Below, one piece after another: positions 1-10,656 of a DNA stretch of 64,000 nucleotides. The notes below the pieces were generated by a model, which saw nothing but the letters and a program-made list of their open reading frames with translations, made no database searches and was not told where the DNA came from. Within the stretch, counting starts at the first letter, position 1. Each line of letters begins with the position of its first letter. Position numbers and translations under genes: made by a program. Source of the stretch: Diadophis punctatus similis (Eukaryota; Chordata; Lepidosauria; Squamata; Dipsadidae); the NCBI GenBank assembly GCA_023053685.1, contig JALIGW010000005.1, positions 51,263,742-51,327,741 of the forward strand, read 5' to 3'.

Positions 1-339
1 GAAAATACCAACTCCCTATAACCCAAATTTCTTCTTCTGCCAGTCCCACATAGGTAATTTACAAAATTATGCCATTGAAATGCTATAAGCACTTTGTAAG
101 AAAGTATGGAAAGTACAGCACTGACCAAGTGGCTAGAAAATATAAGAACATTCATATATACTTGGACAGTTGCACAAAGGTAATGCTCAAACTTTGGCAA
201 TGTATGGAATGAAAATTGTGAAATATAAAAATTGGATTCAGATGAAGCAGAGGACTAGACACCACAATGCTACCATCTAATGGAGATTAGAAATTCTAAA
301 AATGTTGATTTTTGCTTTCTTGATTATAAAATGGATTTT
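1..339. other. Unique AT-rich sequence
   Basis: No open frame of substance and no repeat that I recognise. It leads directly into the purine tract that starts at 340. Confidence 0.5.
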
Positions 340-472
340 GAGAAAGAAAGAAGAAAAAAGAAAGAAAGAAAGAAAGAAAGAAAAAAAGAAAGAAAGAAAG
401 AAAGAAAGAAAGAGAAGGAAGGAGGAAGGGAGAGAAAGAAAGAAAGAAAGAAAGAGAGGGGGAAGGAAGAAA

Positions 473-541
<69 letters not shown>

Positions 542-607
542 GAAGGGGGAAGGAAGGAAGGAAGGAAGGAAGAAAGAAAGGAAGGAAGGAAGGAAGGAAG
601 GAAGGAA

Positions 608-649
<42 letters not shown>

Positions 650-650
650 G
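340..650 (+). repeat. (GAAA)n/(GGAA)n purine microsatellite
   Basis: An unbroken 311-nt run of A and G on the plus strand, built from GAAA units with blocks of GGAA and GGGA. Any open frames here (Lys/Glu/Arg-rich on plus, Ser/Phe/Leu-rich on minus) are products of low complexity and not genes. Mirror-symmetric polypurine of this length can adopt triplex (H-DNA) structure. Confidence 0.97.
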
Positions 651-971
651 TGTTCTGGGCCACCTCATCAGTCTCTCGAATAATGCTTAATGGTTAAGGA
701 AGCAATAGAGTAGCTATCAGAGCTATAGGTTTCCCAGTTGTAAAACAAGTTTGTGAAAGGTAGACTCTCAGAAATAGTAAATGACAACAAAGAATCATGT
801 GAACCATGGTGGTGGATGAGACTATCTTAAACTGGAAGAATAATAAACCTTTCAATACTAGGCAATGTAAAACCAAGGGAAGCAAATGAAGACTGTCTAA
901 TGGAAATATTAATTATAAAACAAAAGTTAAATATTTTGAACATATACTACAAATGCAAGAATCATGAGAAG
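651..971. other. Unique AT-rich sequence
   Basis: Nothing recognised: no repeat signature and only a short minus-strand open frame without recognisable content. Confidence 0.45.
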
Positions 972-1082
972 TTCTTATTTATTTATTTATTTATTTGTCA
1001 AACATGTATAGGATAGAAGTAGTTTGTATAAACATAAGTAAAAAGTAACGATAAAAGAGGACAATAGGACAGTAGGACAAGT
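972..1082 (-). mobile_element. CR1-like LINE 3' end fragment (minus)
   Basis: On the minus strand this reads GTCCTACTGTCC, then a short UTR, then ACATGTTTGACAAATAAATA with an (AAAT)n tail. That is the same 3' end as the copies at 19095-20223 and 50406-51065, so this is a short, 5'-truncated copy of one family. Only 3' UTR is present, with no coding part. Confidence 0.8.
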
Positions 1083-2594
1083 TCTTGATGCTTGAATAAA
1101 ATTAAACACAGTCAAAAGAAAGACTGATAGAAGATGAAGTAGCTAGATGCTATCATTGATCACACAAGTATGAGCTTACAAGAACACAAATAAGTATTAG
1201 CAAATTGATATCCATCGGGTCACAAGCAGTCTGTAATGACTGACTGATTGACTGAACAACAAGACTTACATATGGTAAGAATTCATAGAATTCATAGAAT
1301 TATATAAAACTTTTATGGCATACACATGCTTTTTCAAAACCGGAATAATCATATCTATCTAGTACAGATTAGAATTTTGCAGTCAAGTTTTGTAATAGTA
1401 GGAGCTTCTATGCCCTTTTCAAGAGTACTATAATGTATCATGTATAAAAATCCAAATGGGATGACATATATTGTCTGATCATGAAGTAAATGATCTTGAA
1501 TAAGAATTTGAAATATCAAAACTGATGTATATTGAGACAATTGCGTATCCTCCCTTGCCCTCCATGTTTCCCTTTTGTTGCTACACTATAGTTTTTTATT
1601 TTCTCACAGGGTGTCTCAATGACATTAATAATTGATTGGTTAGTAAGTAGAGATATTTACACATTTGTTTCATTGGCAATCTAAAGTGAACTAAGCATAC
1701 AGTCTACTGAACAAAGAATGAAGAAACACTAACATTAAATATAACAATCAGTGCTTATGGGAAAAAAACTAATTTCATTGTACATAATTTTTGACGTTTA
1801 TGTAATAGATATATTACAAAAATATATGGAAGCAAACCCAATATATACTGCATAATAATTTCTTCAAGCAATTATCTGTTGTCTGTTGTGAATGAAAGTA
1901 TAATTGAAATTCTTCCTGATATTGGAGTGAATAAACTCTTTGCATTATACTGCACATTAGGTTCAATTTCATGGAGAAATAAAACAAGATGGTTGCCTTT
2001 ACGTTGTGGCTGCAAAATGAGGTAACCTCATCATTCTGGCCTCTGCATAGCATCCACATGTTCTAATACAGTCACATATGATTCAGCTAGTCATAACTAA
2101 CGGTTGTTTAACCACTGGGGCATTAAATAGATTTTTAATTTAGTGGGATTCGTACATCAATCAGATCTGACACTCTGAGTTCTTGTAAGCACTATGCATT
2201 GGTAATTTATTATTAAGAAACAATGAAAAATTGTCAAAAAGATTTGATTGGGTTAATGCAAAAATTTTAGGAAATGGGGAAGTTGTTTGGTGCATGTCTC
2301 TCTGAGGAATGGATGCTTGCCACTGATTAATTTCTGCAACAGAAATAACAGTCAGAACATCATCAGGATGCAAAGCTGATTTAGCTTATAGAAGAAATGT
2401 TTGCCATTTTTCTCAGCATTTGAACCGCATCATGGACTACAACAGATTTTAAATTAGGTTTCTTACATCAAACACTCAACCATCTGTCTGTTAATATATT
2501 TCAGTTTGCCAGCACTGACTGAATATTCCTTTTATTAATAAGTAGCCACAAAGCAGACAAGGATGAGAGCAATCTAAAATGTTATGTTGCTAAA
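1083..2594. other. Unique sequence, no gene recognised
   Basis: AT-rich sequence with several short open frames (60-80 codons) that lack composition bias, recognisable domains or splice context. I see no repeat signature. Confidence 0.45.
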
Positions 2595-2700
2595 TTTTAT
2601 TTATTTTATTTATTAGCATATTTATAAATTGACTAGGATTCCAAGGGTGGTTATTAAATTCAGAGAGAGAGAAAGAATTATAAGACATTAATCAACCCTT
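2595..2700 (-). mobile_element. Diverged LINE/SINE 3' tail (minus)
   Basis: Begins with an (ATTTT)-rich block (reverse of an A-rich tail) followed by a degraded form of the 'tail hairpin' seen better at 42706-42760. This is a heavily decayed 3' end and its family is uncertain. Confidence 0.35.
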
Positions 2701-3646
2701 TTCTTAATATAGTTGAAACACTAATCAAATCCAACTAGGAATGAGATATTAGAGGCTCAAAAGTATTCAATGAAATATTAACAGTAGTTTTCAAACATCC
2801 TTATAAAGACTGTAAAAATGTGTATTTTAATCAAAGAATGGAACTATTCAGGATGATAGATACATTTCCAAATACATGATATTCCATAATTATGAAAATA
2901 TCCAAGCAATATTGTTAGAGTCTGTTCTCCCCTACATTGTTCCCATATAGAAGAACACAAGTTAGGTTCTTTTCAAAATATATCAGTGTTTGAAGTGGGA
3001 TTTGTCAACAGAGACATTCTAGAAAGTACTTCAAAACCCAGCTGTTTATGACTGCATAAATCATCTTTAATGCCTTGAAATAGGCTTTGAAATGAATGCC
3101 AGTGGAGATCATGAATAGCTAATATAATATGACTCAGATTTTACATGCTACTCAATCACCAAGCAAAAGCAGGGGAATCATCTGATCAATCTTCCAAGGG
3201 CAGCCTCAGATAGTATGTATTACTGGAGTCCAATTGTGAGACTATAAAGACACCCTTTTCGGTATCTTATGGCAAAGGCAACGAACCTTTGAGAACTACA
3301 TCCTCTGCCAACCTATTCTGATGGCCAGATGCCAATAGTTGATGCCAAAGCCAAAATTTGTAATCACTTTTCTCTCCTACTTTCTCAAGCCTATTTCCCT
3401 TCATTTCTAATGTTGGTTCTCTTCTTTCCTGTATGTTTCTAGGAGTGCCGAAAACTTGAATGATTACTTGCCTGTAAGTACTTTTTATACCTGGACCCAC
3501 AAGCTGCTTTATGGTACTATTGTGGTTTTTCATCTTAGTAGATTGCACCAGGATGCAACTGCAGAGATATTTCTGTGTGTAACTGAAACTATGGCCTATT
3601 TTTCTAGATGCATTTTGTCCAGGCTTGGAGATAGATGCATCAAAGG
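2701..3646. other. Unique sequence, no gene recognised
   Basis: No domain or repeat identified. An open frame beginning near 3456 runs into the downstream hAT element and is judged fortuitous. Confidence 0.45.
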
Positions 3647-3654
3647 GATTGCTG

Positions 3655-4415
3655 CAGTGGTGGGTTCCTACCGGTACGGTCCACTCTACAGCACCGGTAG
3701 CGGCCCGCTGGTGATGTCACAGTACCGGTGCGGTTGGTTGCCGGTGCCTGGGCGCCGCCATTTTTTAAAAAAAGTAAATTTTTTTTTAAATTTTCTTCTG
3801 CTCATGCCCAGAAGCCGAGCTTCCGGCACTGCGCATGTGCTGCCTTCCTACCCCACAGTGAGTCCAAGCAGTGGAGGATGGCTGAGGGAGCGCGTGAGAC
3901 ACTGAAAGAATGGGTGGCAGGACCTATCTCAGTTCCCCTCCCTTCAGCAGTCTGAGAAGCCACGAATGCGCGGTGATGATCCCAGGCATTTTTGCACGTT
4001 AGAGGCTTCTCAAGCTGCTGAGGGGAGGGGGAATGGGCGGCAGGACCTATCTCAGTTCCCCTCCCTTCAGCAGTCCGAGAAGCCAGAAACACACGGTGTT
4101 GATCCCAGGCATTTTCGCACGTTCGAGGCTTCTCGAGCTGCTGAGGGGAGGGGGAACAGGTGGCAGGAGCTTAGGATCATCGAATGGGGAGAAGCATTCA
4201 GGCCGGATGGAGCCTCCTAGAAGAACCGCTGCCACGGTCTTGCTGCTCCCACTGCAGGGGGCTGCGTTGCGGGTGGGCAATGCCCCCCCCCGCTTCTCCG
4301 GCCACTGCCAAGCTCCCGAGGCCCACGCCCACCTGGTCACATGGCTGGCAAGCCACACCCACAAAATAAGCCACGCCCACAGAGTGGTAGTAAAAAAATT
4401 AGGAACCCGCCCCTG
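3655..4415. mobile_element. hAT non-autonomous element (761 bp)
   Basis: Flanked by a perfect 8-bp duplication GATTGCTG (3647-3654 and 4416-4423), the hallmark of hAT transposition. Termini are CAGTGGTGGGTTCCTA and, on the other strand, CAGGGGCGGGTTCCTA. It is GC-rich against AT-rich surroundings and holds two 123-bp tandem units (from 3912 and 4035), each internally palindromic. It has no transposase. Open frames crossing it on both strands are by-products of high GC and lack domain similarity. Confidence 0.92.
3912..4157. repeat. Tandem pair of 123-bp palindromic units
   Basis: Unit one starts at 3912 (GGGTGGCAGGACCTATCTCA) and unit two at 4035; a third start near 4158 decays quickly. Within each unit the arm TTCCCCTCCCTTCAGCAG is repeated inverted about 60 bp later, so each unit could form its own stem. 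Confidence 0.85.
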
Positions 4416-4423
4416 GATTGCTG

Positions 4424-4709
4424 CCTGGGGTGAGTCGCTTTGTGGTTTGAATTAGGATTAAAATCTTTCCTATAAGACAAGCATAGAAGATTTGAGACTT
4501 CTTAATTTTTTAAATAAAAAGTTATAAGCAGGATATGATTGGGGAATAGACAACCATTAATGGTATGGAAAAAGTGAACAGATAAGCTTTTCTTTATTCT
4601 CAAAATATTGAGATCATGGGATATCCAGTGAAGTTATCCCAAAAGAATTTTGAAACAGACAAAGGAAGCATGCAGTTCATAATTTACACTATGGTATTCA
4701 TCACTACAT
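4424..4709. other. Unique sequence
   Basis: No feature recognised between the hAT element and the solo LTR. Confidence 0.45.
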
Positions 4710-4714
4710 GATGG

Positions 4715-5061
4715 TATTAACGTTTGTTGCAAAAAAAAAAAATCAATTTCCAGAAGCACACATAGATGACTGATTCAGCTGGATTCATTAACTTCTTTAT
4801 ATACAAGAATATAGATGAAGTAAATTTTACAATACCAATATAGTTTCTTCTTCAAGCAGTTACAGGTAGCAGAGAACTGTTAGTTTCATTTCAGCAGAAT
4901 TCAGAGTGGAAGATTACAGACCCAGCCTTAAGCTTAAGTTCCGGTTTCAATTCTCTGCACAGACTCAGAAGTGGTTAGCTCCCATTGGCTGATTCAGTTG
5001 CTATGCCTATTCATTGGCTAACCTTGTTAACATGGCTCTCCCAGTCATGAATATTCTAACA
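4715..5061 (-). mobile_element. Diverged solo LTR, copia-related
   Basis: The last 33 bp (up to 5061) are nearly identical to the end of the intact copia LTRs, and a middle block (GATTCA...AACTTCTTTATA...ACAATACCA) also aligns. A perfect 5-bp duplication GATGG flanks it (4710-4714, 5062-5066). Read on minus it begins TGTTAG and ends TA rather than CA, probably a point change. At 347 bp it is longer than the 267-bp LTRs of the intact copy, so it belongs to an older relative. No internal region remains, which implies LTR-LTR recombination. Confidence 0.85.
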
Positions 5062-5066
5062 GATGG

Positions 5067-5828
5067 GATGATTATCATTAATTTGAATGGATTTTAAAAG
5101 AGAGTGAGTAGATTCATAAAGGGCAGATCTGTGACAGGCCATTGATATGAAGAGCAATTCCTTCTAATAATGATTGAAGCAGAAAAGCAATGTGGGACAG
5201 GTGTGGCTTTTCCCCATGCTTAGAAAGATCTCAGAAGGATTTCACTGATCACTTTGAGAAACATATTTTGGACTAAGATGGCCATTACTCCATAGCCCAA
5301 TCCAACAGGTTTGTACAATATGTTCTTAGGCTGAAAGAATACCTGACTGTAGTAACACAATACATGGGGAAAACAAACTGAAGCGTAATTCAGAGATACT
5401 ATTAATGTACAGTTTAACTCCTCAGAGGAATGTTTTCAGTTTATTCTGGATGAAGTTGCACTTCAAATGATATGAGCAGATTTCTAGCTTGTAAGTGCTT
5501 ATTGAAAAGTCTTTGACAATAGAGGAGATGTAATGAAGCTGGCATAACACAAACATCACTTTAGTAGGCTTTCCATATTCAGTGGGCAAGCACAGAAAAG
5601 GTCTGTTCCTGAGTTACCCCCCTTTTGTGCCTCTGAAGTTCATCTTAGACTATGAGGAACAATCATTCTTTCAGGTATGTGATATCAAGTTGTGGTGAGA
5701 AGCCAGCTTGCCCTGTTGTGGCACACCTTGAGAAGTGTGCAAGGATATCCTATAACAGGTTGTTATCTTGGTAAGTCAAACTACTACTCTGCACTGGCAT
5801 TGTGGTCTCCTGGTTACTGTAACAATGC
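5067..5828. other. Unique sequence
   Basis: No gene or repeat recognised. Confidence 0.4.
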
Positions 5829-5930
5829 CAAGGGTGTCAAACTGGCGGCCCACAGGCTGGATGCATCACGTGCAAGCCACACTCACCCCAGCTCCATGAA
5901 GGGGAAAAATGTCACGAAACATCCTGTGAT
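5829..5930. mobile_element. hAT MITE fragment (GTGTCAAAC family)
   Basis: Starts CAAGGGTGTCAAACTGGCGG and continues with the 'gcccacaggctgg' block, matching one end of the complete 133-bp copy at 21622-21754. The other terminus is not visible and no target duplication was found, so it is truncated. Confidence 0.65.
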
Positions 5931-6163
5931 GGTACTGTGATGCCATGCCATATGCTAACAATAACACCAAGTTATGAAGGACTTTATTGTTAAAGATGAA
6001 CAGCAACAGCAGCAACAACAAAAAATTGGAAGCTCCCAAACATCTGGTGTGTGCCTCCTATTACCTTATTTAAAGATAGCTTCACAATGCTAATTCATGC
6101 TTAGAATATCCACAAAGCAGTAAACATAGGGTTATCCTTGAAGAAAGTTTAAAATGTTTAGAT
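5931..6163. other. Unique sequence
   Basis: Contains a short CAACAGCAGCAACAAC stretch. Nothing else recognised. Confidence 0.4.
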
Positions 6164-6554
6164 CAGAGGTCTGCAACCTTAAATACTCAAAGAGCCATTT
6201 GCACCTGTTTCCCACAGAAAAGAAAACACCAGGAGCCACAAAACCGGTGTGGGCGTGGCCAACTCAACGTCACTCACTTCCACCAGTCACATGACCCCCC
6301 CCAAGCCATGCCTACCCAGCCAGTCTCTGGCTCCCCCCTCTCTCTGTATCTCTCTATGTCTCTCTCTCCCCCCCTCTCTCTGTATCTCTCTGTCTCTGCT
6401 CTGGCCACTTCTCCATCCCCCACCATCACCCTTACCTTCTCAGGCCAGGTGAGGAGTGACTGGGAGGGAAGGGTGAAGGGCGGGGCCATCCAGTGGTGGG
6501 ATCACCTGACAGGGAGCCACAGCAGAGGGCCCAAAGAGCCGCATGCGGCTCCGG
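6164..6554. mobile_element. hAT MITE copy (AGAGCC/GCGGCTC family)
   Basis: Starts CAGAGGTCTGCAACC, shares the block 'gtttcccacagaaaagaaaac' with the copy at 45602-45912, and ends in AGAGCCGCATGCGGCTCCGG. The middle (about 6320-6420) holds a TC-rich simple repeat absent from the other copy. No clear 8-bp duplication is visible, so the ends may have decayed. Confidence 0.75.
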
Positions 6555-7188
6555 AACTGCTGGTTGTGGACAACATAGTACAAAATGTTGTGACAATAGG
6601 CTTCACTGAAATTAGGCATTAGACCAGTTCTTTATTATCTTCAGTAGCTCCCAATTTGTGAACCTACTTTGAAATTTTAAGTAGGAAGTGATGTATTTAT
6701 TTTTAAGAAATGAGCAAAAAAATGCTACACAATATCAGGAGGCATTCCTGATCCTCAATAGATCTTAATAATTCATAAACATTAGGCACCCTTGTACCTA
6801 GAAAATGACCAACAAGAGGCCCAAATTCAATTTTGCCATCAGCAATGGAAAGTAAGTGGATAGCTTGTTATCTCTTACCTGATCCAAACAAAGGAAGATA
6901 ATTACTAGTTTCAAGACATGGCTGACAAAGAATTCCTAACCAGAAATACACCATAATAATTGAAGAAGTATTATCAATATAAATTGATTCAACTCTGTTT
7001 CAATCACAAGAATCAGAGTAGAATCTGTGGTAATCCAATATTTTAAACGAAATGATTAAGTTAAAACTGACAAAACCAGAGTGGTATGGTTACTAGGATT
7101 ATGTACTAGGACTGATTTTCTACCATGGAAGTTCATTGGATGACATTTGCTCACTCATTCTCTCTCAGTTCAATGTATCTCCCATAGT
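6555..7188. other. Unique sequence
   Basis: No gene or repeat recognised. Confidence 0.4.
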
Positions 7189-7280
7189 TTTTTGGGGGGG
7201 GTGGGGGAGAGAGAGAGGGGGGAGAGGGGGGAGGGAGGGAGAGTGGGGAGAGAGTGGGAGGGAAGAGATGGAGAAATGTT
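7189..7280 (+). repeat. G/A-rich low-complexity tract
   Basis: A run of Gs followed by mixed GA and GGGA units. Several G-runs of three or more lie close together, so G-quadruplex formation is plausible. Confidence 0.85.
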
Positions 7281-7430
7281 GCATTGTATACTATCTCTGA
7301 AGAGAAGGGAGGATATACTATAAATCTAACAAATACATGAATAAATGAAATGTTTTAAAAATAAAAACCATAGGTAGCAATGACAAATAAACAAACACAC
7401 AAACATATAAACATGAAGCTAAGTGGGAAA

Positions 7431-7503
7431 ATAGAATAGAATAGAATAGAATAGAATAGAATAGAATAGAATAGAATAGAATAGAATAGAATAGAATAGA
7501 ATA
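7431..7503 (+). repeat. (AATAG)n microsatellite at CR1 3' end
   Basis: About 14 perfect pentamers directly abut the 3' terminus of a minus-strand CR1 element at 7504. On that strand the unit reads CTATT, consistent with expansion of the CR1 3'-terminal repeat. Confidence 0.95.
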
Positions 7504-8135
7504 ACAGAGTTGGAAGGGACCTTGGAGGTCTTCTAGTCCAAACCCCTGCTTAGGCAGGAAACCCTACAGCACTTCAGACAAATGGTTATCCAACATCTTA
7601 AAAACTTCCAGTGTTGGAGCATTCACAACTTCTGGGGGCAAGTTTATTTATTTATTTTATTTATTTTATTTTTTTATTTTTATTTGTCAAGTACATGTTG
7701 GTAATATACATAGATAAAACATTGTTTATATACATAAGATGGGTACTGATAAGCGGGAACATTAGGACAGGGACGGTAGGCACGCTGGTGCACTTATGCA
7801 CGCCCCTTACTGACCTCTTAGGAATCGGGTGAGGTCAACAGTGGACAGTCTAAGGGTAAAGTTTTGGGGGTTTGGTGACGAAACCACAGAGTCAGGTAGT
7901 GAGTTCCAGGCATTTACCACTCTGTTGCTAAAGTCATATTTTCTACAGTCAAGTTTGGAGCAGTTCACTTTGAGTTTGTATCTGTTATGTGCTCGTGTAT
8001 TGTTGTGGTTGAAGCTGAAGTTGTTCCACTGATTAATTGTTCTGTCAGGAAATTTCTCCTTACTTCTAGGTTGCTTCTCTCCTTGATTAGTTTCCACCCA
8101 TTGCCTCTTGTCCTACCCTCAGGTGATTTGGAGAA
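7504..8135 (-). mobile_element. CR1 LINE 3' region, interrupted
   Basis: Classical CR1 3' sequence in reverse: 'gagttggaagggacctt', 'ctagtccaaacccctgc', 'cacaacttctggg' and 'cccattgcctcttgtccta' appear in the same order as in the well-known chicken CR1 3' UTR. It is split at 7644 by another LINE and resumes near 8021. Only the 3' portion is present, as usual for 5'-truncated CR1 copies. Confidence 0.9.
7645..8017 (-). mobile_element. CR1-like LINE 3' end nested in CR1 (minus)
   Basis: Reads on minus as the C-terminal ~75 codons of a LINE reverse-transcriptase protein (conserved segments NTRAHNRYKL, YDFSNRVVNAWNSLPDSVV, LSTVDLTRFLRG), a short UTR and an A/T-rich tail ending GACAAATAAAAA. The same segments occur at 19860-20080. 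Possible 5-bp duplication AAGTT at 7640-7644 and 8018-8022. The host CR1 sequence continues on both sides, so this insertion is the younger one. Confidence 0.85.
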
Positions 8136-8552
8136 AAAAAAAAGACTCTCAATATAAATAACTCAGTGAGCTTCAATTTATAATATGTGTAGTTCTGCAC
8201 TTTCTTACTTTGTGAGAAAAGTAAGTTCTTTACTATTTTTGCTTATCAAAACATCCCTATTTTGAAATGCAAATTCAATTGACATTGCATATGGCTCTAT
8301 TTGTAACCACTGCAATTTAATCTTGGAATGAAAAATTTACCATTGCAAATCAGGGTCTGGTTTGGCTACAGTGAACACTTTTTTTGTTTTTACTAGCTTT
8401 GATAGGCTTACATATTACAAAAGAAGTTTAATGAAAAATGTAAATTTTGCAAGACACCTGCTATTTTGTATATTTAATTCAAAGCTATATAGAGAAATTC
8501 ACTGCTTTTGTAACATTATCATGATTGCACCATATGCATATGTTTGCATATG
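8136..8552. other. Unique sequence
   Basis: No gene or repeat recognised. Confidence 0.4.
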
Positions 8553-8781
8553 AGAGCTGAAGTGGTGCAGTGGTTAAATGCTGCGACTGCAGGCTGACTG
8601 CTAGTTCAGCAGTTCAGCTGTTCAAATCTCACTAGGCTCAAGGTTGACTCAGCCTTCCATCCTTCCGAGGTCGGTAAAATGAGGACCCAGATTGTTGGGG
8701 GCAATATGCTGAACTCTGTAAACCACTTAGAGAGGGCTGTAAAGCACTATGAAGCGGTATATAAGTAAAGTGCTATTGCTA
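8553..8781 (+). mobile_element. tRNA-derived SINE (MIR-like)
   Basis: Starts with a tRNA-like head carrying an A box (GTGGTGCAGTGGTTAAATG) and a B-box-like GTTCAAATCTCACT, then a body 'ctcaaggttgactcagcctt', 'taaaatgaggacccagattg' and a tail 'gaagcggtatataagtaaag'. The same order occurs at 31411, 58141 and 63209. It runs directly into a TG/GA microsatellite. The layout resembles MIR/CORE SINEs with an L2-type tail; the exact family name is not certain. Confidence 0.88.
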
Positions 8782-8787
8782 GTGTGT

Positions 8788-8881
<94 letters not shown>
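8782..8881 (+). repeat. (TG)n(GA)n microsatellite
   Basis: About 60 bp of TG followed by about 40 bp of GA, immediately 3' of the SINE. Confidence 0.97.
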
Positions 8882-8885
<4 letters not shown>

Positions 8886-9694
8886 GTTGGTGAGATGTTT
8901 ATTCAATTCAAAGAATAGAATTTCATCTAATATTTACCACTAAATTCTTGGCTCTGGCTTATTGAAAATAACTTATTTAAATGGATACAAGAACTTGAAT
9001 ATGATCACAAAGATACTTGCAGAATATGGCTAAATGCCATATTGACATTGTTCCCCTTACTTACAAGAAAGAATGAAAAGAGTTATTTCATCAAATGCTC
9101 CAGAAAAAGCAACATGGCATAATTTGTTTATAGCGGTAACAATAATACAATGTATAGAAGTCTTCCTAAGTAATGTTTGCTCTTCTTATTTTTCCTTCTC
9201 TCCTTAGATTCATCATTGGTCCTCTTTTGATTGACACTGCCAATCTCTTGTGCTAATTGTGTATACTTGAATATGTGGCTTCCTGGCCAGTGCCAAAACT
9301 AGAAATGTTTCTTCTAAACATGATTTATAAATAGTTGTCTTTAGCAAGATTTAGCATTCAAGCAAATATAGTTACAACATATGGTTACAACTATTCCCCA
9401 TTTTGAGCTTATATATTGCCCATTTACAGTACATTTTGTGGAAATGTTTTTATTTTCTTATGATCTTTTTGTTATATGGTCAGTAAACAGGTTCTTTCTT
9501 GGATAACCAAGAAACTTGGAGCTTGAAATAATAAGCTCCCAAATTATTATCAGTTTCAGAATAAACTAAATTGGAACCTTAAGATGAGGTTAAGAGAAAA
9601 ATGGTGTGTGTTTGGTTTATAACCATATACTTTAATAAACTAAACTAATTATCTTCTGATGAGTGAAATCCTTTTCATTAAAAAATTTAAGGTC
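8882..9694. other. Unique AT-rich sequence
   Basis: No gene or repeat recognised. A splice-acceptor-like polypyrimidine run near 9188 has no credible exon after it. Confidence 0.4.
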
Positions 9695-9702
9695 ATCTAG
9701 CA

Positions 9703-9886
9703 CAACCCCTGGCCCTTTGGGAACTGAACTGCACAAGCAGTGGGTGACTGTGCACGTGTGCATAGCTGCATTTGTTTAAGTGGGACAAGTTAAGTTTAAG
9801 TTTTGTGTGCACAAAACCATCCCCTAACACTCCTTCACCAGACTGCCATCACCATTCTGCAAAGATAGAAAACTTGGGGACCGCTG
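9703..9886. mobile_element. hAT MITE (184 bp)
   Basis: Flanked by a perfect 8-bp duplication ATCTAGCA (9695-9702, 9887-9894). The right end on the opposite strand begins CAGCGGTCCCCAA. The left end, CAACCCCTGGCC, matches it poorly, so the left terminus has probably mutated. No coding capacity. Confidence 0.75.
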
Positions 9887-9894
9887 ATCTAGCA

Positions 9895-10389
9895 GAAAGA
9901 ATGAAAGATTTGAAGTGGGGAATGTATAGTAAAGTGCATGTAGAACAATCAATTTGTAGTTAATCTCCAGAATTCCCTGCACAATTTTGGACAAACTCAA
10001 GAAATCTTAAGAAATTTCCAACAAGTTGAATCCAACATGAGTTTGAAAATGCATCTTCCCCTCCAGGCTTAGAAGATTTACAATTCCACACAGATTCACC
10101 CAATTTAATTTCACTTTTGCTGTGGCTATTAGAATTGGCATAAGTGTGATGTAATTGGGGGAAATGTAGGGAGATAAAGATTAGACTTTACCTCAGCAGG
10201 AACTCTTGTTAGGTGTTTCTGAACCTAAATTTTTGGAACTCAAAAATTAGATTCTTCTGGCATTAGTGGATTAGGTTTAGTGGATTAGTCGTCTGGCTCA
10301 GAATTAATGACACATTTGCATTATATACTGTGTAATATATGAAGTGGCCTGTAAGTGGTCAAGGCTGTCAAAAACATGGTAGGTCATAA
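9895..10389. other. Left flank of the copia insertion
   Basis: Unique sequence except for 10194-10230, a 37-bp segment that recurs with one mismatch at 15647-15683. It ends in CATAA (10385-10389), the target duplication of the copia element. Confidence 0.6.
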
Positions 10390-10656
10390 TGTCAGAGTTA
10401 CGCAATAAATCAGAAGCTTCAAAAGATAACTGCATTTTGCTGATTCAAATAACTTCTTTATAAGTAGAATAAAACATTAACAATACCACACTTTGTTTCA
10501 GATCACATGTTGAGATGTTTTCACAGCAAGCTTTAATGGTGGACAGACTAAACCACACCCTTCTTCTTGCTAAGTTTCTGGACATGCTCAAATTAACACT
10601 TCAGCCGGATTGGCTGACTCAATCACATGGCTCTCCCAGTCATGAATATTCCAACA
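10390..10656 (-). repeat. 3' LTR of copia element
   Basis: 267 bp; in minus-strand reading it begins TGTTGG and ends CTGACA, the standard TG...CA ends. It appears base-for-base identical to the LTR at 14743-15009. The Gag-Pol stop codon (TGA, 10640-10642) lies inside this LTR, so the last five codons are LTR-encoded. Confidence 0.97.

Noticed and set aside
277..697. Open frames of 114-136 codons on both strands
   Set aside because: They translate a GAAA/GGAA microsatellite (Lys/Glu/Arg or Ser/Phe/Leu repeats) and are low-complexity artefacts.
3456..4455. Overlapping open frames up to 149 codons on both strands
   Set aside because: They lie largely in a GC-rich hAT MITE with palindromic repeats; no domain, and stop scarcity follows from base composition.
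5829..5945. A complete hAT MITE
   Set aside because: Only one terminus is recognisable and no 8-bp duplication was found, so it is listed as a fragment.
9181..9260. An exon after a splice-acceptor-like tract
   Set aside because: The polypyrimidine-AG is followed by only a short frame with no donor or conserved protein.
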